The notes beneath the pieces are model-generated. The model saw only the letters and a program-made list of their open reading frames with translations, was not told the origin of the DNA and searched no databases. A DNA stretch of 64,000 nucleotides from Rhodococcus sp. SBT000017 (GTDB lineage: Bacteria > Actinomycetota > Actinomycetes > Mycobacteriales > Mycobacteriaceae), in the NCBI RefSeq assembly GCF_003688915.1, contig NZ_REFU01000002.1:682001-746000 (forward strand), in the 5' to 3' direction. Positions 44,643 through 53,899 of this stretch are shown here, piece by piece; position 1 is the first letter of the stretch; every line of letters starts with the position of its first letter. Both the position numbers and the translations under genes were made by a program.

Positions 44643-45551
44643 TTGACGTACGACACCGTGGTGGTCGGCGGCGGACCCGCCGGGCTCAGTGCCTCAACAC
44701 TGTTGGCCCGCGCTCGCCGGCGAGTGGTCCTGGTCGACGCCGGGCATCCACGCAATGCGCCTGCCGATCATGTTCACGGTTTCCTGTCGCGTGATGGCGC
44801 ATCGCCGCACGAGCTACGCCAGGAGGGAATCCGGGAAGTGCTCCGCTACGGCGGGGAGCTAGTGCAGGACAATGTCACTCGCATCGACGACGGATTCACG
44901 GTTCACCTCGAGAGTGGCTCGGTTCTGGATTCTCGATCGATACTGGTGGCCACCGGTCTCCGCGACGAGCTGCCCGACATTCCGGGCGTACGGGAGCATT
45001 GGGGCTCAGGGGTCTTGCATTGTCCGTACTGCCACGGCTACGAGGTGCGAGATCAACCCATTGCCGTGATCGGCGGATCGAATCGACCGTTCACCGTCCA
45101 TCAGGCCTCGCTGATTCGCCAATGGTCCTCGGACGTCATCTTCTTCACCAACGGGATCGAGCTGACCGAAGACGAACGGATCGGACTCGACGCCCGATCG
45201 GTCGGAATCGTGGACGTCCCCGTCTCTCGGCTCGTCACGGAAGACGGCATCGTCGCCGGCGTCGAACTCACCGACGGCAGCGTCGTTCCCAGAGCGGTCG
45301 TCTTCGTCGGCCCGACATTCGTCCCCAACGACGGTCTGCTGACCCGGATCGGTTGCGCGCGACTGGAGAACGGGTGGGTAGCAACCGACCCGACCGGCCG
45401 CACCAGCGTGGACGGACTGTGGGCCGCGGGCAACGTCTCGGATTCGCCTGCACAATTGATCAATTCGGCGGCAGCAGGCTCTCGGGCAGCGATCGACATC
45501 AATCACTACCTGCTGGCTCTCGATGTCGCCTTGGCCGTTCGCTCGCGCTGA
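44643..45551 (+). CDS. Thioredoxin reductase-like FAD/NAD(P) oxidoreductase
   Basis: The 302-residue protein starts with an FAD Rossmann motif (VVVGGGPAGLSAS, 7-19), carries the redox motif CPYCHGYE near residue 123, a second nucleotide fold at PIAVIGGS, and the FAD-binding VDGLWAAGNVSD near the C-terminus. It is a thioredoxin-reductase-like oxidoreductase, also called HypO- or YpdA-like; its partner is unknown. TTG 44643 is preceded by GAGGAG. It is divergent from and probably controlled by the MarR gene. Confidence 0.85.
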   Translation: MTYDTVVVGGGPAGLSASTLLARARRRVVLVDAGHPRNAPADHVHGFLSRDGASPHELRQEGIREVLRYGGELVQDNVTRIDDGFTVHLESGSVLDSRSILVATGLRDELPDIPGVREHWGSGVLHCPYCHGYEVRDQPIAVIGGSNRPFTVHQASLIRQWSSDVIFFTNGIELTEDERIGLDARSVGIVDVPVSRLVTEDGIVAGVELTDGSVVPRAVVFVGPTFVPNDGLLTRIGCARLENGWVATDPTGRTSVDGLWAAGNVSDSPAQLINSAAAGSRAAIDINHYLLALDVALAVRSR

Positions 45552-45649
45552 GCGCCTCGACCAGGGCGGCAGAACTTGTCGGTGGTCGGTTCTACACTTC
45601 TCGGCAACGGGTCGAATACGTGTTCGGCCCTTCGTCGCTGGGGGGTGAC

Positions 45650-46996
45650 ATGGGGCTACGCGAGTCGACATGGATGGCTGACGATCACTCTGCACTCGCC
45701 GACGTTCTCGGTGCGCGCAGAACGATCAACGCTGCTGCCGCATCGGAACTGGCGCTCATGGACGACTACGTTCGCGGCCGAACCGCATTCGCCTCGCCGT
45801 GGGACACAGGAGTGACCGAAAAGGATCTCTACAGCTCGGCGATCTGCGAGCTGGCGGCGGCACTGTCGTCCACCTTCGCGTCGGTCAACAACAAGGTGCA
45901 GATGTGGCGCCGATTGCAGCCATCGGTGAAACGTCGATTCGTCGACGGTTCACTCGACATGGAGCGGGTCAGGACGATTCACGATCACTTGCTCCACGCT
46001 CGACCGAACACGGTGGTCGACATCGAAGCCGAGGTCCTCAAGGCCGCCAGAGAGATGGCACCGGGCGCTCTGGGGCGCGAGATCGATCGACTGCTCACCG
46101 AAGCCGATCCGGATTGGGACCGCGAAGTGCGCAAGCGTGCTGCGCGCACGGAGAAGCGAATCCGGTTGCGGAGACGAGCACGAGGAATGTCCAGCCTCAC
46201 CACGGTGATGACCGATGGCGAAGCCGACGAACAGATTTCACGGATCGACGGCGAGATCGCGCGCCTGCACCCGGAGGATCCTCGATCCCCCGATCAACGA
46301 CGAGGCGAAGCACACAATGCGTTGATGCGTGGCGAGGCACTTATGTGCCAGTGCGCATCGTGCCTGACCTCCCGCGGTGACGTCGCGATTCCCGAGGCCG
46401 ACGAGCCGCAGCCAGCTGGCGCGACCGACGCTTCGACCAGCGACACAGCCGGATCCGACGAGACATCCACTGCGAGTTCGGAATCCGCGCCACAGGGGCC
46501 GGTGCGGCCGATCAGGCAACCGCCACCGGCCACAGCGCCACCCGGGGACACAGCACCACCCGACAAGGCACAGCGATCGCGACCAGGAGGAGGGACGCTG
46601 ATCGAGCGTTGGCGGGCCGTCGTCGAGAGCAATCCCCTCGGCGTGCACGCGTTGTACCCCGACGGTCACGGAGGCATGACGGTTCCGCCACCGGGGGCAC
46701 TGTCCTACAAGCCGAGCAGGGCACTCGCGGCGCGAGTTCGCGCCGACCATCCGTACTGCCTGCATCCTGGATGCGACGTGCCTTCGGACCGGTGCGACCT
46801 CGACCACGTCGTCGAGTTCGATCGGCAGAATCCGGAGCGAGGGGGGTGGACGATCCCGACGAACATCGGCCCGCGCTGTCGACTCCACCACAACCTGAAA
46901 ACGCGCAAACTCTGGCACACGGAACTACTACCGGAAGGGGTGCTGCACATCGTCGACCCACTCGGACACCACTACTTCACTGCGCCGACCCTGTGA
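45650..46996 (+). CDS. DUF222/HNH endonuclease domain protein (13E12-like)
   Basis: The 448-residue protein has an N-terminal DUF222 region, a low-complexity linker rich in Pro, Ser, Thr and Asp (about 240-320), and a C-terminal HNH nuclease domain: HPYCLHPGCDVPSDRCDLDHVVEFD ... NIGPRCRLHHNLKT. This is the 13E12-repeat type, multi-copy in mycolic-acid bacteria and possibly mobile. ATG 45650 follows GGGGGGTGAC. It stands alone between the flavoprotein and pepN. Confidence 0.85.
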   Translation: MGLRESTWMADDHSALADVLGARRTINAAAASELALMDDYVRGRTAFASPWDTGVTEKDLYSSAICELAAALSSTFASVNNKVQMWRRLQPSVKRRFVDGSLDMERVRTIHDHLLHARPNTVVDIEAEVLKAAREMAPGALGREIDRLLTEADPDWDREVRKRAARTEKRIRLRRRARGMSSLTTVMTDGEADEQISRIDGEIARLHPEDPRSPDQRRGEAHNALMRGEALMCQCASCLTSRGDVAIPEADEPQPAGATDASTSDTAGSDETSTASSESAPQGPVRPIRQPPPATAPPGDTAPPDKAQRSRPGGGTLIERWRAVVESNPLGVHALYPDGHGGMTVPPPGALSYKPSRALAARVRADHPYCLHPGCDVPSDRCDLDHVVEFDRQNPERGGWTIPTNIGPRCRLHHNLKTRKLWHTELLPEGVLHIVDPLGHHYFTAPTL

Positions 46997-47022
46997 AGAT
47001 TCGATCGCCTAGGGTTGGTTCG

Positions 47023-49482
47023 GTGAGCACCGCGAATCTGACCCGGACCGAAACTCGCAGGCGATCGCGCCACATCGGCGGGGTGAACTATCGCGTTCAC
47101 CTGGATCTTCTGCGCGCAGAGGACGCAGACCTCGACACCTTCGAGACAGTGACGACCATCGAATTCGACGCGACCACAGCGGCGACATGGGTCGATTTCA
47201 TCGGTGCCTCGGTCGACGAGGTCACTGTCAACGGCATCGACGCGGCGGTCGATTACGACGGCTCACGGATTCAAATGGTGGGGCTCGCCGAGCACAACAT
47301 CGTCCGGATTCGCGCGCGCGGACGGTACAGCCGGTCGGGTGAAGGACTGCATCGGTTCGTCGATCCTGTCGACGACAACGTCTATCTCTACACGCAGTAC
47401 GAACCTGCCGATGCACGCCGGGTGTTCGCGAACTTCGAGCAACCGGACCTCAAAGCGCCCTTCACTCTGACGGTCACGGCTCCACCGACGTGGACCGTGC
47501 TGTCGAACCGTGAGGGAGTCAGTGCCGACACTGTCACCACCTTCGCTCCCACCCTGCCGATATCGACCTACATCACCGCGGTTGCGGCCGGTCCGTATCA
47601 CCGCGTCCAATCGTCCTGGACAAGAGGCGAACTCACCGTCCCCCTCGGCGCGTATTGCCGGGCGTCGCTCGCCGAATACTTCGACGCCGAGGACATCTTC
47701 GACATCACGAAGCAGGGCCTGGACTTCTTTCACGACAAGTTCGACTACCCGTACCCGTTCGGAAAGTACGACCAGATCTTCGTCCCCGAATACAACCTCG
47801 GCGCGATGGAGAATCCCGGCCTCGTCACGTTCACCGAATCGTATGTATTCCGTTCTGCGGCAACCGAAGCCCAGTACGAGGCCCGAGCAAACACGATTCT
47901 GCACGAGATGGCGCACATGTGGTTCGGTGACCTCGTCACGATGCAGTGGTGGGACGACCTGTGGCTCAAGGAATCCTTCGCGGACTTCATGGGTGCGTAC
48001 GCGTCGGCCGAGGCGACCCGATTCACCGATGCCTGGGTCAGCTTCGCCAACCGACGAAAAGCGTGGGCATACCTGCAGGACCAGCTCCCGACCACTCACC
48101 CGATCGTCGCCGACATCACCGACCTCGAGGCCGCGAAGCTCAACTTCGACGGCATCACCTACGCCAAGGGGGCGAGCGTCCTCAAACAACTCGGGGCGTT
48201 CGTGGGTGCAGATGCCTTCTTCGCCGCGTCCCGCAACTACTTTCGCACCCATGCTTTCGGTAACACCACACTGACGGATCTGCTGAGCGAGATGTCCGCA
48301 GCGAGCGGACGCGACCTCGACACCTGGGCAGCAGCATGGCTGCAGACCACCGGCGTCTCCACGCTCAGCTACACCGGCGATACCGTCGAGCAGACAGATC
48401 CGCGGCCTCACCGGATTGCCGTCGGGCTCTACGATCTCGACGACGCGGGGAATCTGACGAGAACCCACCGCCGAGAACTCGACATCACCGATGCACGAAC
48501 GTCGGTCGACTTTCCCGATGCCGCACTGGTGCTGCTCAACGACGACGACCTGACGTATGCCAAGATCCGATTCGACGAGCGCTCGACTACCACCGTGCGG
48601 CACCACCTCGATCGCATCGTCGATCCCCTCGCCCGAGGCCTGGTGTGGTCAGCGCTGTGGAACTCCACCCGCGATGCCGAGATGACCGCGCTCGAATACA
48701 TCGACATCGCAACCGAATTCGCGCCCAACGAGCCCAAAATCGGCCTGCTGTCGGCGGTCACGGCCAACGTGGCGTACGCCCTCGAGCACTACCTCCCGGA
48801 GGACCGACGAGGCGAACCCACCCGGCAGTGGCTCGAGGCGTCGTGGACACAACTGCATGCGAGCGAGCCGGGGAGCGATAGCCAGTTGGTGTGGGCGCGA
48901 GCCACTGCGGCCGCGGCCCAACTCGACGGTTCCCGCGCGCCCGACCTGCGCGCACTTCTCGACGGCGCGGCGACGGTGCCAGGACTGCGTCTCGATCCCG
49001 ATCAGCGCTGGTCGTTCTGGCTGGCCCTGGCCGCAACCGGGAACGCGACCTCGGCCGAGCTCGACGCCGAGCTGGCCTCCGACGACACCTCGTCGGGACG
49101 CACCTCACACACCGCGGCGTCGACGGCGATACCCGATGCCGAGGTCAAGGCGCAGGCGTGGACTGCCATCACCGAGCGCGACGATGCGTCCAACGATGTT
49201 CTCGACGCCTTCATCACCGGCTTCGGGGCCGGGCACCGATCGGACCTGACGCAGGAGTATCACGACCGGTACTTCGAGGCCATCTCGTCGTTGTGGACCT
49301 CGCGCAGCATCGAGATCGCGAGGCGAATCGTCGTCCGCCTGTTCCCGCAGCAGTCGTCGACGGAGGCCGCGGACAGCTGGCTCGCCGAGCACGAGTGGGC
49401 ACCGGCTGCCCTGCGGCGCTTGGTGATCGAGCAACGAGACCACCTGGCGAGGAGCCTGCGGGTGCAGGCGCGGCTAGGCTGA
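47023..49482 (+). CDS. pepN: Aminopeptidase N (M1 family)
   Basis: The 819-residue zinc aminopeptidase has the substrate motif GAMENPG (about residue 263), the zinc site HEMAHMWFGDLVTMQWWDDLWLKESFADFMG (HEXXH-18-E) and a long helical ERAP1-like C-terminal domain. It removes N-terminal residues from peptides in the cytoplasm. GTG 47023 gives MSTANLTRTETRRRSRHIGG; the frame upstream is a shadow of the HNH gene. The stop overlaps the next start (TGATG). Confidence 0.94.
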   Translation: MSTANLTRTETRRRSRHIGGVNYRVHLDLLRAEDADLDTFETVTTIEFDATTAATWVDFIGASVDEVTVNGIDAAVDYDGSRIQMVGLAEHNIVRIRARGRYSRSGEGLHRFVDPVDDNVYLYTQYEPADARRVFANFEQPDLKAPFTLTVTAPPTWTVLSNREGVSADTVTTFAPTLPISTYITAVAAGPYHRVQSSWTRGELTVPLGAYCRASLAEYFDAEDIFDITKQGLDFFHDKFDYPYPFGKYDQIFVPEYNLGAMENPGLVTFTESYVFRSAATEAQYEARANTILHEMAHMWFGDLVTMQWWDDLWLKESFADFMGAYASAEATRFTDAWVSFANRRKAWAYLQDQLPTTHPIVADITDLEAAKLNFDGITYAKGASVLKQLGAFVGADAFFAASRNYFRTHAFGNTTLTDLLSEMSAASGRDLDTWAAAWLQTTGVSTLSYTGDTVEQTDPRPHRIAVGLYDLDDAGNLTRTHRRELDITDARTSVDFPDAALVLLNDDDLTYAKIRFDERSTTTVRHHLDRIVDPLARGLVWSALWNSTRDAEMTALEYIDIATEFAPNEPKIGLLSAVTANVAYALEHYLPEDRRGEPTRQWLEASWTQLHASEPGSDSQLVWARATAAAAQLDGSRAPDLRALLDGAATVPGLRLDPDQRWSFWLALAATGNATSAELDAELASDDTSSGRTSHTAASTAIPDAEVKAQAWTAITERDDASNDVLDAFITGFGAGHRSDLTQEYHDRYFEAISSLWTSRSIEIARRIVVRLFPQQSSTEAADSWLAEHEWAPAALRRLVIEQRDHLARSLRVQARLG

Positions 49483-49799
49483 TGATCATGCCCACCACCG
49501 CCACTCGCCGCTCGCTCGCCACGTCCGCGCTCGCTGCCGGCGGTCTGCTCGGCGGCTTCGCCGTTGCCCGGCAGTCACACAATCGTCAGCTCGGCGGAGC
49601 GGTGCTCGCAGCCGTCGGCGTGGCATGCACGACCCGCTGGCAGAAATCCTCGGGCTCGGTCCGTGCCGGTGCCTTGCTCGGGACCTATCTCGTCGCGTTC
49701 GGTGCCTCGCACCCGCTGGCCAAGAAGATCGGCGCCTGGCCGGCGGTCGGCGCGGTGTCCGCTGCAACTGCAGCGGCATCGATGGCGGTGGGCAAGTAG
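49482..49799 (+). CDS. Small hydrophobic protein
   Basis: This 105-residue protein has three to four hydrophobic stretches (SLATSALAAGGLLGGFAV, LGGAVLAAVGVACT, AGALLGTYLVAFGASHPLA, AVGAVSAATAAASMAVG) and is rich in Ala and Gly. Function unknown. ATG 49482 overlaps the pepN stop as TGATG; ATG 49488 is an alternative. It is probably cotranslated with pepN. Confidence 0.65.
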   Translation: MIMPTTATRRSLATSALAAGGLLGGFAVARQSHNRQLGGAVLAAVGVACTTRWQKSSGSVRAGALLGTYLVAFGASHPLAKKIGAWPAVGAVSAATAAASMAVGK

Positions 49800-49805
49800 G
49801 TCGCC

Positions 49806-50888
49806 TCAGAGCACTCCGGTACGAATGAACTGTTCGAGCACTGCGGTCGGTTCATCGAGATCCATTCCCTGGTTCGAAACCCAGGCGTCGTCGAAATAGG
49901 TCTGCGAATACCGATCTCCGCCGTCGCACAGCAGTGTCACTACGCTCCCGCTGCGGCCTGCGGCGATCATTTCCGCGATCAATCCGAAGGCACCCCAGAT
50001 GTTGGTGCCCGTCGATCCGCCCACTCGTTTGCCGAGTGCGTCCGAGGTGAATCGTGCGGCGGCCACGGAGGCGGCGTCGGGCACTGCAATCATTCGATCG
50101 ATCACCTGGCCGACGAACGAGGGTTCGACGCGCGGTCGGCCGATGCCCTCGATGCGGGAGGACAGCCCTGTCTCGTAGCCCGCGTCTCCGGACTCGTAAC
50201 CGCCGATGAACGCCGAATTCTCGGGGTCCACTACCGCCAATTGCGTTGCATGCCTTCGATATCGGATGTACCGGCCGATGGTGGCGCTGGTGCCGCCAGT
50301 CCCCGCACCGACGACCACCCAGTCGGGAATGGGGCATTCCTCTAGGCGGAGTTGATCGAAGATGGACTCGGCGATGTTGTTGTTTCCGCGCCAGTCGGTG
50401 GCTCGTTCGGCGTGGGTGAACTGGTCCATGTAGTGGCTGTCGGGCTCGGCCGCGAGTCGATGCGCTTCGGTGTACATCTCGCCGGGTTGATCGACGAAGT
50501 GACATCTCCCGCCGTGGGACTCGATGAGAGCAATCTTGGCCGGGCTGGTGCTCCGTGGCATCACGGCGACGAATTTCAATCCGAGCAACCCGGCGAAATA
50601 CGCTTCACTGACGGCAGTGGAGCCCGACGAGGCCTCGATCACCGTGGTGCGTTCGGTGACCCAGCCGTTGCAGATTGCGTACAGAAAGAGCGACCGAGCC
50701 AGCCGATGCTTCAGGCTGCCGGTGATGTGCGTCGACTCGTCTTTGAGGTAGAGCGAGATTCCCCAGGCCGCGGGGAGGGGGTATCGCAACAGGTGCGTGT
50801 CGGCGCTGCGCTGGGAATCGGCCTCGATCAACCGGACCGCATTGTCGACCCATGCCCGGGATCCCGAGTGATCGACCGACCTGGTCAT
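49806..50888 (-). CDS. cds1: PLP-dependent cysteine synthase-fold enzyme, Cds1-like
   Basis: The 360-residue fold-type II PLP enzyme has the Schiff-base lysine in [13 protein letters not shown] (about 55-67), the substrate loop [16 protein letters not shown] and the phosphate-binding [15 protein letters not shown]. It resembles M. tuberculosis Cds1 (Rv3684), a cysteine desulfhydrase that yields H2S. A cysteine synthase-like activity cannot be excluded. The start ATG overlaps the upstream DUF4229 stop as ATGA, so the two are coupled. Confidence 0.8.
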   Translation of the reverse strand: MTRSVDHSGSRAWVDNAVRLIEADSQRSADTHLLRYPLPAAWGISLYLKDESTHITGSLKHRLARSLFLYAICNGWVTERTTVIEASSGSTAVSEAYFAGLLGLKFVAVMPRSTSPAKIALIESHGGRCHFVDQPGEMYTEAHRLAAEPDSHYMDQFTHAERATDWRGNNNIAESIFDQLRLEECPIPDWVVVGAGTGGTSATIGRYIRYRRHATQLAVVDPENSAFIGGYESGDAGYETGLSSRIEGIGRPRVEPSFVGQVIDRMIAVPDAASVAAARFTSDALGKRVGGSTGTNIWGAFGLIAEMIAAGRSGSVVTLLCDGGDRYSQTYFDDAWVSNQGMDLDEPTAVLEQFIRTGVL

Positions 50889-51238
50889 TTCTTGCCGTCT
50901 TCACCGCGCAGCTTCGACTGCAGGTCCGCGCGCGCGGCGCGCCTGTCCTCGTCGACAGCTGCGATGGACTCGTTGACGCGAATGCGCATGTTCTTGAACA
51001 GGAGCAGCGATAGCGGTAGCGAGATCAGCACCGAGAAGATCGCGGCCACGAGTACCGGGACCTCGACGCCGAAGAGTAAACCGACGCCGACGATGACGGC
51101 CGCGATCACGACGACGAGCGCCAGTCGCGCGAAGGTGTAGACACCGAGGTTGACGGCGAGGGACTTCTTCGCCGACCTACCTGGCGCGGCGTTTTCGCTG
51201 GTGGGATCGTTGCTCTCTGCATTCGTCGCGTCGCTCAC
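50885..51238 (-). CDS. DUF4229 family membrane protein
   Basis: The 117-residue protein has two membrane helices ([31 protein letters not shown] and [21 protein letters not shown]) then a charged helix ([28 protein letters not shown]). This is the DUF4229 pattern; function unknown. GTG 51238 is used. It leads the two-gene unit with the PLP enzyme. The 198-bp gap to bldC holds the divergent promoters. Confidence 0.72.
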   Translation of the reverse strand: MSDATNAESNDPTSENAAPGRSAKKSLAVNLGVYTFARLALVVVIAAVIVGVGLLFGVEVPVLVAAIFSVLISLPLSLLLFKNMRIRVNESIAAVDEDRRAARADLQSKLRGEDGKK

Positions 51239-51436
51239 GGGTCCCAATCTACCGGGCTCGGCGGGCACTCCGACCCACCCCCAGCATGACCGATTTGTCC
51301 ATTACCTCCCCTTTACCAACCTTGTATCAGTCGAGTACCTAGGGGTTCGAGTGCAACCATGGGGATCGAACGCAGTAGACCGATATCTCCGGTTCGACGC
51401 ATATGCGCCCAACCGCATCGTAGGAGGACACGACAG

Positions 51437-51652
51437 ATGAGCGCACCCACATTCCACAAGGCTCAGGACTCACTTCTCACACCGGGTCAGGTAGCCGCGC
51501 TTTTTCACGTCGACCCCAAGACAGTGACACGCTGGGCACACGCCGGCCGCCTCGGATCGCTCCGCACTCCGGGCGGGCACCGTCGATTCCGCGAGACCGA
51601 GGTCATGCAACTGCTGACCTCTCTGACGACGGAAGCCGGCGCACACCGCTGA
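51437..51652 (+). CDS. bldC: BldC-like MerR-type DNA-binding protein
   Basis: The 71-residue protein is a single winged helix: LLTPGQVAALFHVDPKTVTRWAHAGRLGSLRTPGGHRRFRETEVMQLL. It matches Streptomyces BldC, which binds cooperatively to direct repeats and controls the onset of development. ATG 51437 follows a perfect AGGAGG. The upstream 100 bp contain no gene. Corynebacterial and rhodococcal homologues have less certain roles. Confidence 0.88.
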   Translation: MSAPTFHKAQDSLLTPGQVAALFHVDPKTVTRWAHAGRLGSLRTPGGHRRFRETEVMQLLTSLTTEAGAHR

Positions 51653-51788
51653 TTCGCGAGTCCCCGAGAGCAATCCATCCGCGGCATCCGGACCCGTACG
51701 AACTCATCGAACATTCTCAGGAATCTTCGTCGCTCGACGGGTGCGGAGGCGGTTGCATCACGGCTACCCTCGTAGTAGGAGGTGCGTC

Positions 51789-51986
51789 GTGATCTATCTA
51801 TTGGCGTTGATCGGCTTGGTGGCAGTCATCGTGCTGTTCTGGAAGGCATTCGGACCCAGCACGCAGGCTCCACCTACCCGCACTGTCGGACCCGATGACG
51901 ATCCCGATTTTCTGTGGCGAATCAACCGTGAAGCTCGCCGCGGAGGGAAAGACGGGACCGAGGCCGGCACCGAACCCAGCGAATAG
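51789..51986 (+). CDS. Small single-pass membrane protein
   Basis: The 65-residue protein has one N-terminal helix (VIYLLALIGLVAVIVLFWKAF) and an acidic and charged tail (VGPDDDPDFLWRINREARRGGKDGTEAGTEPSE). GTG 51789 follows GGAGGTGCGTC. Similar short proteins are frequent in actinobacteria and lack a known function. It ends 13 bp before the end of the convergent MinD-like gene. Confidence 0.65.
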   Translation: MIYLLALIGLVAVIVLFWKAFGPSTQAPPTRTVGPDDDPDFLWRINREARRGGKDGTEAGTEPSE

Positions 51987-51999
51987 GGTCCGGTAGTTC

Positions 52000-53778
52000 T
52001 CAGTTGCGGTGGGGAGCGGTGGGTGCGTCAGGGAATCCTGCCGCTACCGCCGCCGCGACTTCCAACAGTGCCTTTCGCGTGCGCCCACGAAGACGATCGA
52101 GTTCGATTTCCGCCCCCTCCTCGAGATGCGGGTCGAACGGGATCGTCCGCACACGGGCGCACCGTTGCTCGAAGTGCTCGACAACTTTCTCCAGGTCGAC
52201 CTTTCCGGGCCGGGGCCGAACCCCGTTGACCACCGCAACCGACGTGGCGACCAGCTCGCGGTAGCCGTGCGCATCGAGCCAATCCAAGGTTGCCGACGCG
52301 CTCCGCACGCCGTCCACCGACCCCGAACTGACTACCACCAGCGTGTCGGCTCCCTCGAGAATGCTCTCCATGGCCGAGTGCATCAGACCGGTGCCGCAGT
52401 CCGTGATGACGATGCTGTAGAACTTCTCCAACAGCGATACCGCGCGATCGTAATCCTCACCGCTGAATGCCTCCGACGCCGCCGGATCCGAATCGGATGC
52501 CAACACCTCCAGTCGATGCGCGTTCTGCGACGTGTAGGCCCTGACGTCGCTGTAGCGGTCCAGAGACTCTATGTCGCGCAACAAATTACGAACGGTGGCA
52601 GTCGTCTCGGGCGGCACCTTCTGCCCCAGCGTTCCGCGATCGGGGTTGGCATCGATCGCGATCACCCGATCACCTCGAATCTCGGCGAACGTCGAGCCGA
52701 GGGTGGCCGTCGTCGTGGTCTTGCCGACGCCCCCCTTCAGCGACAGCACTGCGACGCGATGGCACCCGACGAGAGGACGGTCCACCTGCGCGGTCAAAAC
52801 CAGGCGGCGCTGCTGGGCGGCACTGTTACCGACATCCACACGACCGCCCGACATCAGATACAGCGCCCGACGCCACCCTGCCACCGGCGGCACATTCCCT
52901 GATCGGACGAGCAACGAACTGCCGAGATCGAGCGACGACACCGGCTGCTCCCCCGACCGACTCGGGTCAATGGCCGGTACCGCTCCCGGCGCGACAACCA
53001 ACGCGTCCACAGCGCCTTGCCTGAGCTGCTGGGGCTGACTGGGATGCGGCAGATTCTGATGCGGCTGAGTCTGATGCTGCGGCTGGGGCCATTGGCCGGG
53101 CTGAGGCCCCCACTGATTCTGGGCGTTCCACTGATTCTGGGGATTCCATTGGCCCTCCGGCGCCAACTGCCCATGCGGGCCGCCTTGATTCTGCGGAGCC
53201 CAATAGTTCTGCTGCCCAGCCTGATTCTGCGGCCCACCGAAATTCTGCGGAGCCCAGTGGTTCTGCGGGGCCCAGTCGTTCTGCGGGGCCCAGTTCTGAG
53301 GCACCGGATTCTGAGGCACCGGATTCTGAGGCACTTGGTTCCGAGGCGGGGGCGGTCCCGATGCGACGGGCGGCGTGTGTGAAGGAGTTGGCTTCACGGT
53401 CGACGCCACAGGAGGCTTCGGCGGTTCGACGGGTTTCGCCGTTGCGGTCTTGTCCACCGCGGCCGGGGTCGCGGCGACCACGGCATTTCCACCTTCTACC
53501 GGTCCAGACCCGTCCTTCGGTTGGGTAGGGCGCGGCGCAGAAACCGGTGGCGGTGTGGGCGCGGCCTCGGGCTGCGTCACGGGCGCGTCCGAGATGCTTT
53601 CGGGCGGCATGGTGATGGGGGTCGATCGAAAGGGCTCCCGCGGCGGTGCGGGTGTGGCCTCGGTCGCCGCTGCGACAACGACCGGCCCGGATTCAGTGGG
53701 CGGCGCTACGTGTTCTTCCGGCACGTCGTCGTCCAGTGGCCGGACGGGTTGCCAGTTGTTCTCGTGCCGATCGGCCAT
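52000..53778 (-). CDS. MinD/ParA-like ATPase with long Pro/Asn/Gln-rich N-terminal region
   Basis: The 592-residue protein has a low-complexity N-terminal half of about 250 residues, with Pro/Thr/Val segments and then many NPVPQ, WAPQN and QNQ-type units. The C-terminal half is a deviant Walker A ATPase: LSLKGGVGKTTTTATLGS, then IDANPDRGTLGQK, and VVVSSGSVDGVRSA. ATG 53778 follows GGGGGAATC. It resembles MinD/ParA-type and EspI-like proteins of actinobacteria. The direct repeat at the DNA level (GATTCTGAGGCACCG) shows expansion of the repeat. It precedes nothing obvious and sits downstream of ccsB. Confidence 0.8.
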   Translation of the reverse strand: MADRHENNWQPVRPLDDDVPEEHVAPPTESGPVVVAAATEATPAPPREPFRSTPITMPPESISDAPVTQPEAAPTPPPVSAPRPTQPKDGSGPVEGGNAVVAATPAAVDKTATAKPVEPPKPPVASTVKPTPSHTPPVASGPPPPRNQVPQNPVPQNPVPQNWAPQNDWAPQNHWAPQNFGGPQNQAGQQNYWAPQNQGGPHGQLAPEGQWNPQNQWNAQNQWGPQPGQWPQPQHQTQPHQNLPHPSQPQQLRQGAVDALVVAPGAVPAIDPSRSGEQPVSSLDLGSSLLVRSGNVPPVAGWRRALYLMSGGRVDVGNSAAQQRRLVLTAQVDRPLVGCHRVAVLSLKGGVGKTTTTATLGSTFAEIRGDRVIAIDANPDRGTLGQKVPPETTATVRNLLRDIESLDRYSDVRAYTSQNAHRLEVLASDSDPAASEAFSGEDYDRAVSLLEKFYSIVITDCGTGLMHSAMESILEGADTLVVVSSGSVDGVRSASATLDWLDAHGYRELVATSVAVVNGVRPRPGKVDLEKVVEHFEQRCARVRTIPFDPHLEEGAEIELDRLRGRTRKALLEVAAAVAAGFPDAPTAPHRN

Positions 53779-53899
53779 GACCGATTCCCCCCAGTTTGCG
53801 TCCCACATCGAAGATCCGAGCTCGGATGTGTCCCCCATCGAGCCGGATCGGACGCTACCAGCTGGACGTCCAGCGTGGAGCTTGTGGAACGACCGACGG

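Noticed and set aside
50920..50945. GCGCGC-rich stretch in the DUF4229 gene as a third copy of the 92-bp repeat
   Set aside because: Only the GC-rich run is shared; the TTnGTCAGG and CAGCAAAGG parts are missing, and it codes for protein.
53040..53340. Regular repeats that might suggest a CRISPR-like array
   Set aside because: They encode the PQN-type repeats of the MinD-like protein, keep the reading frame and have no unique spacers.
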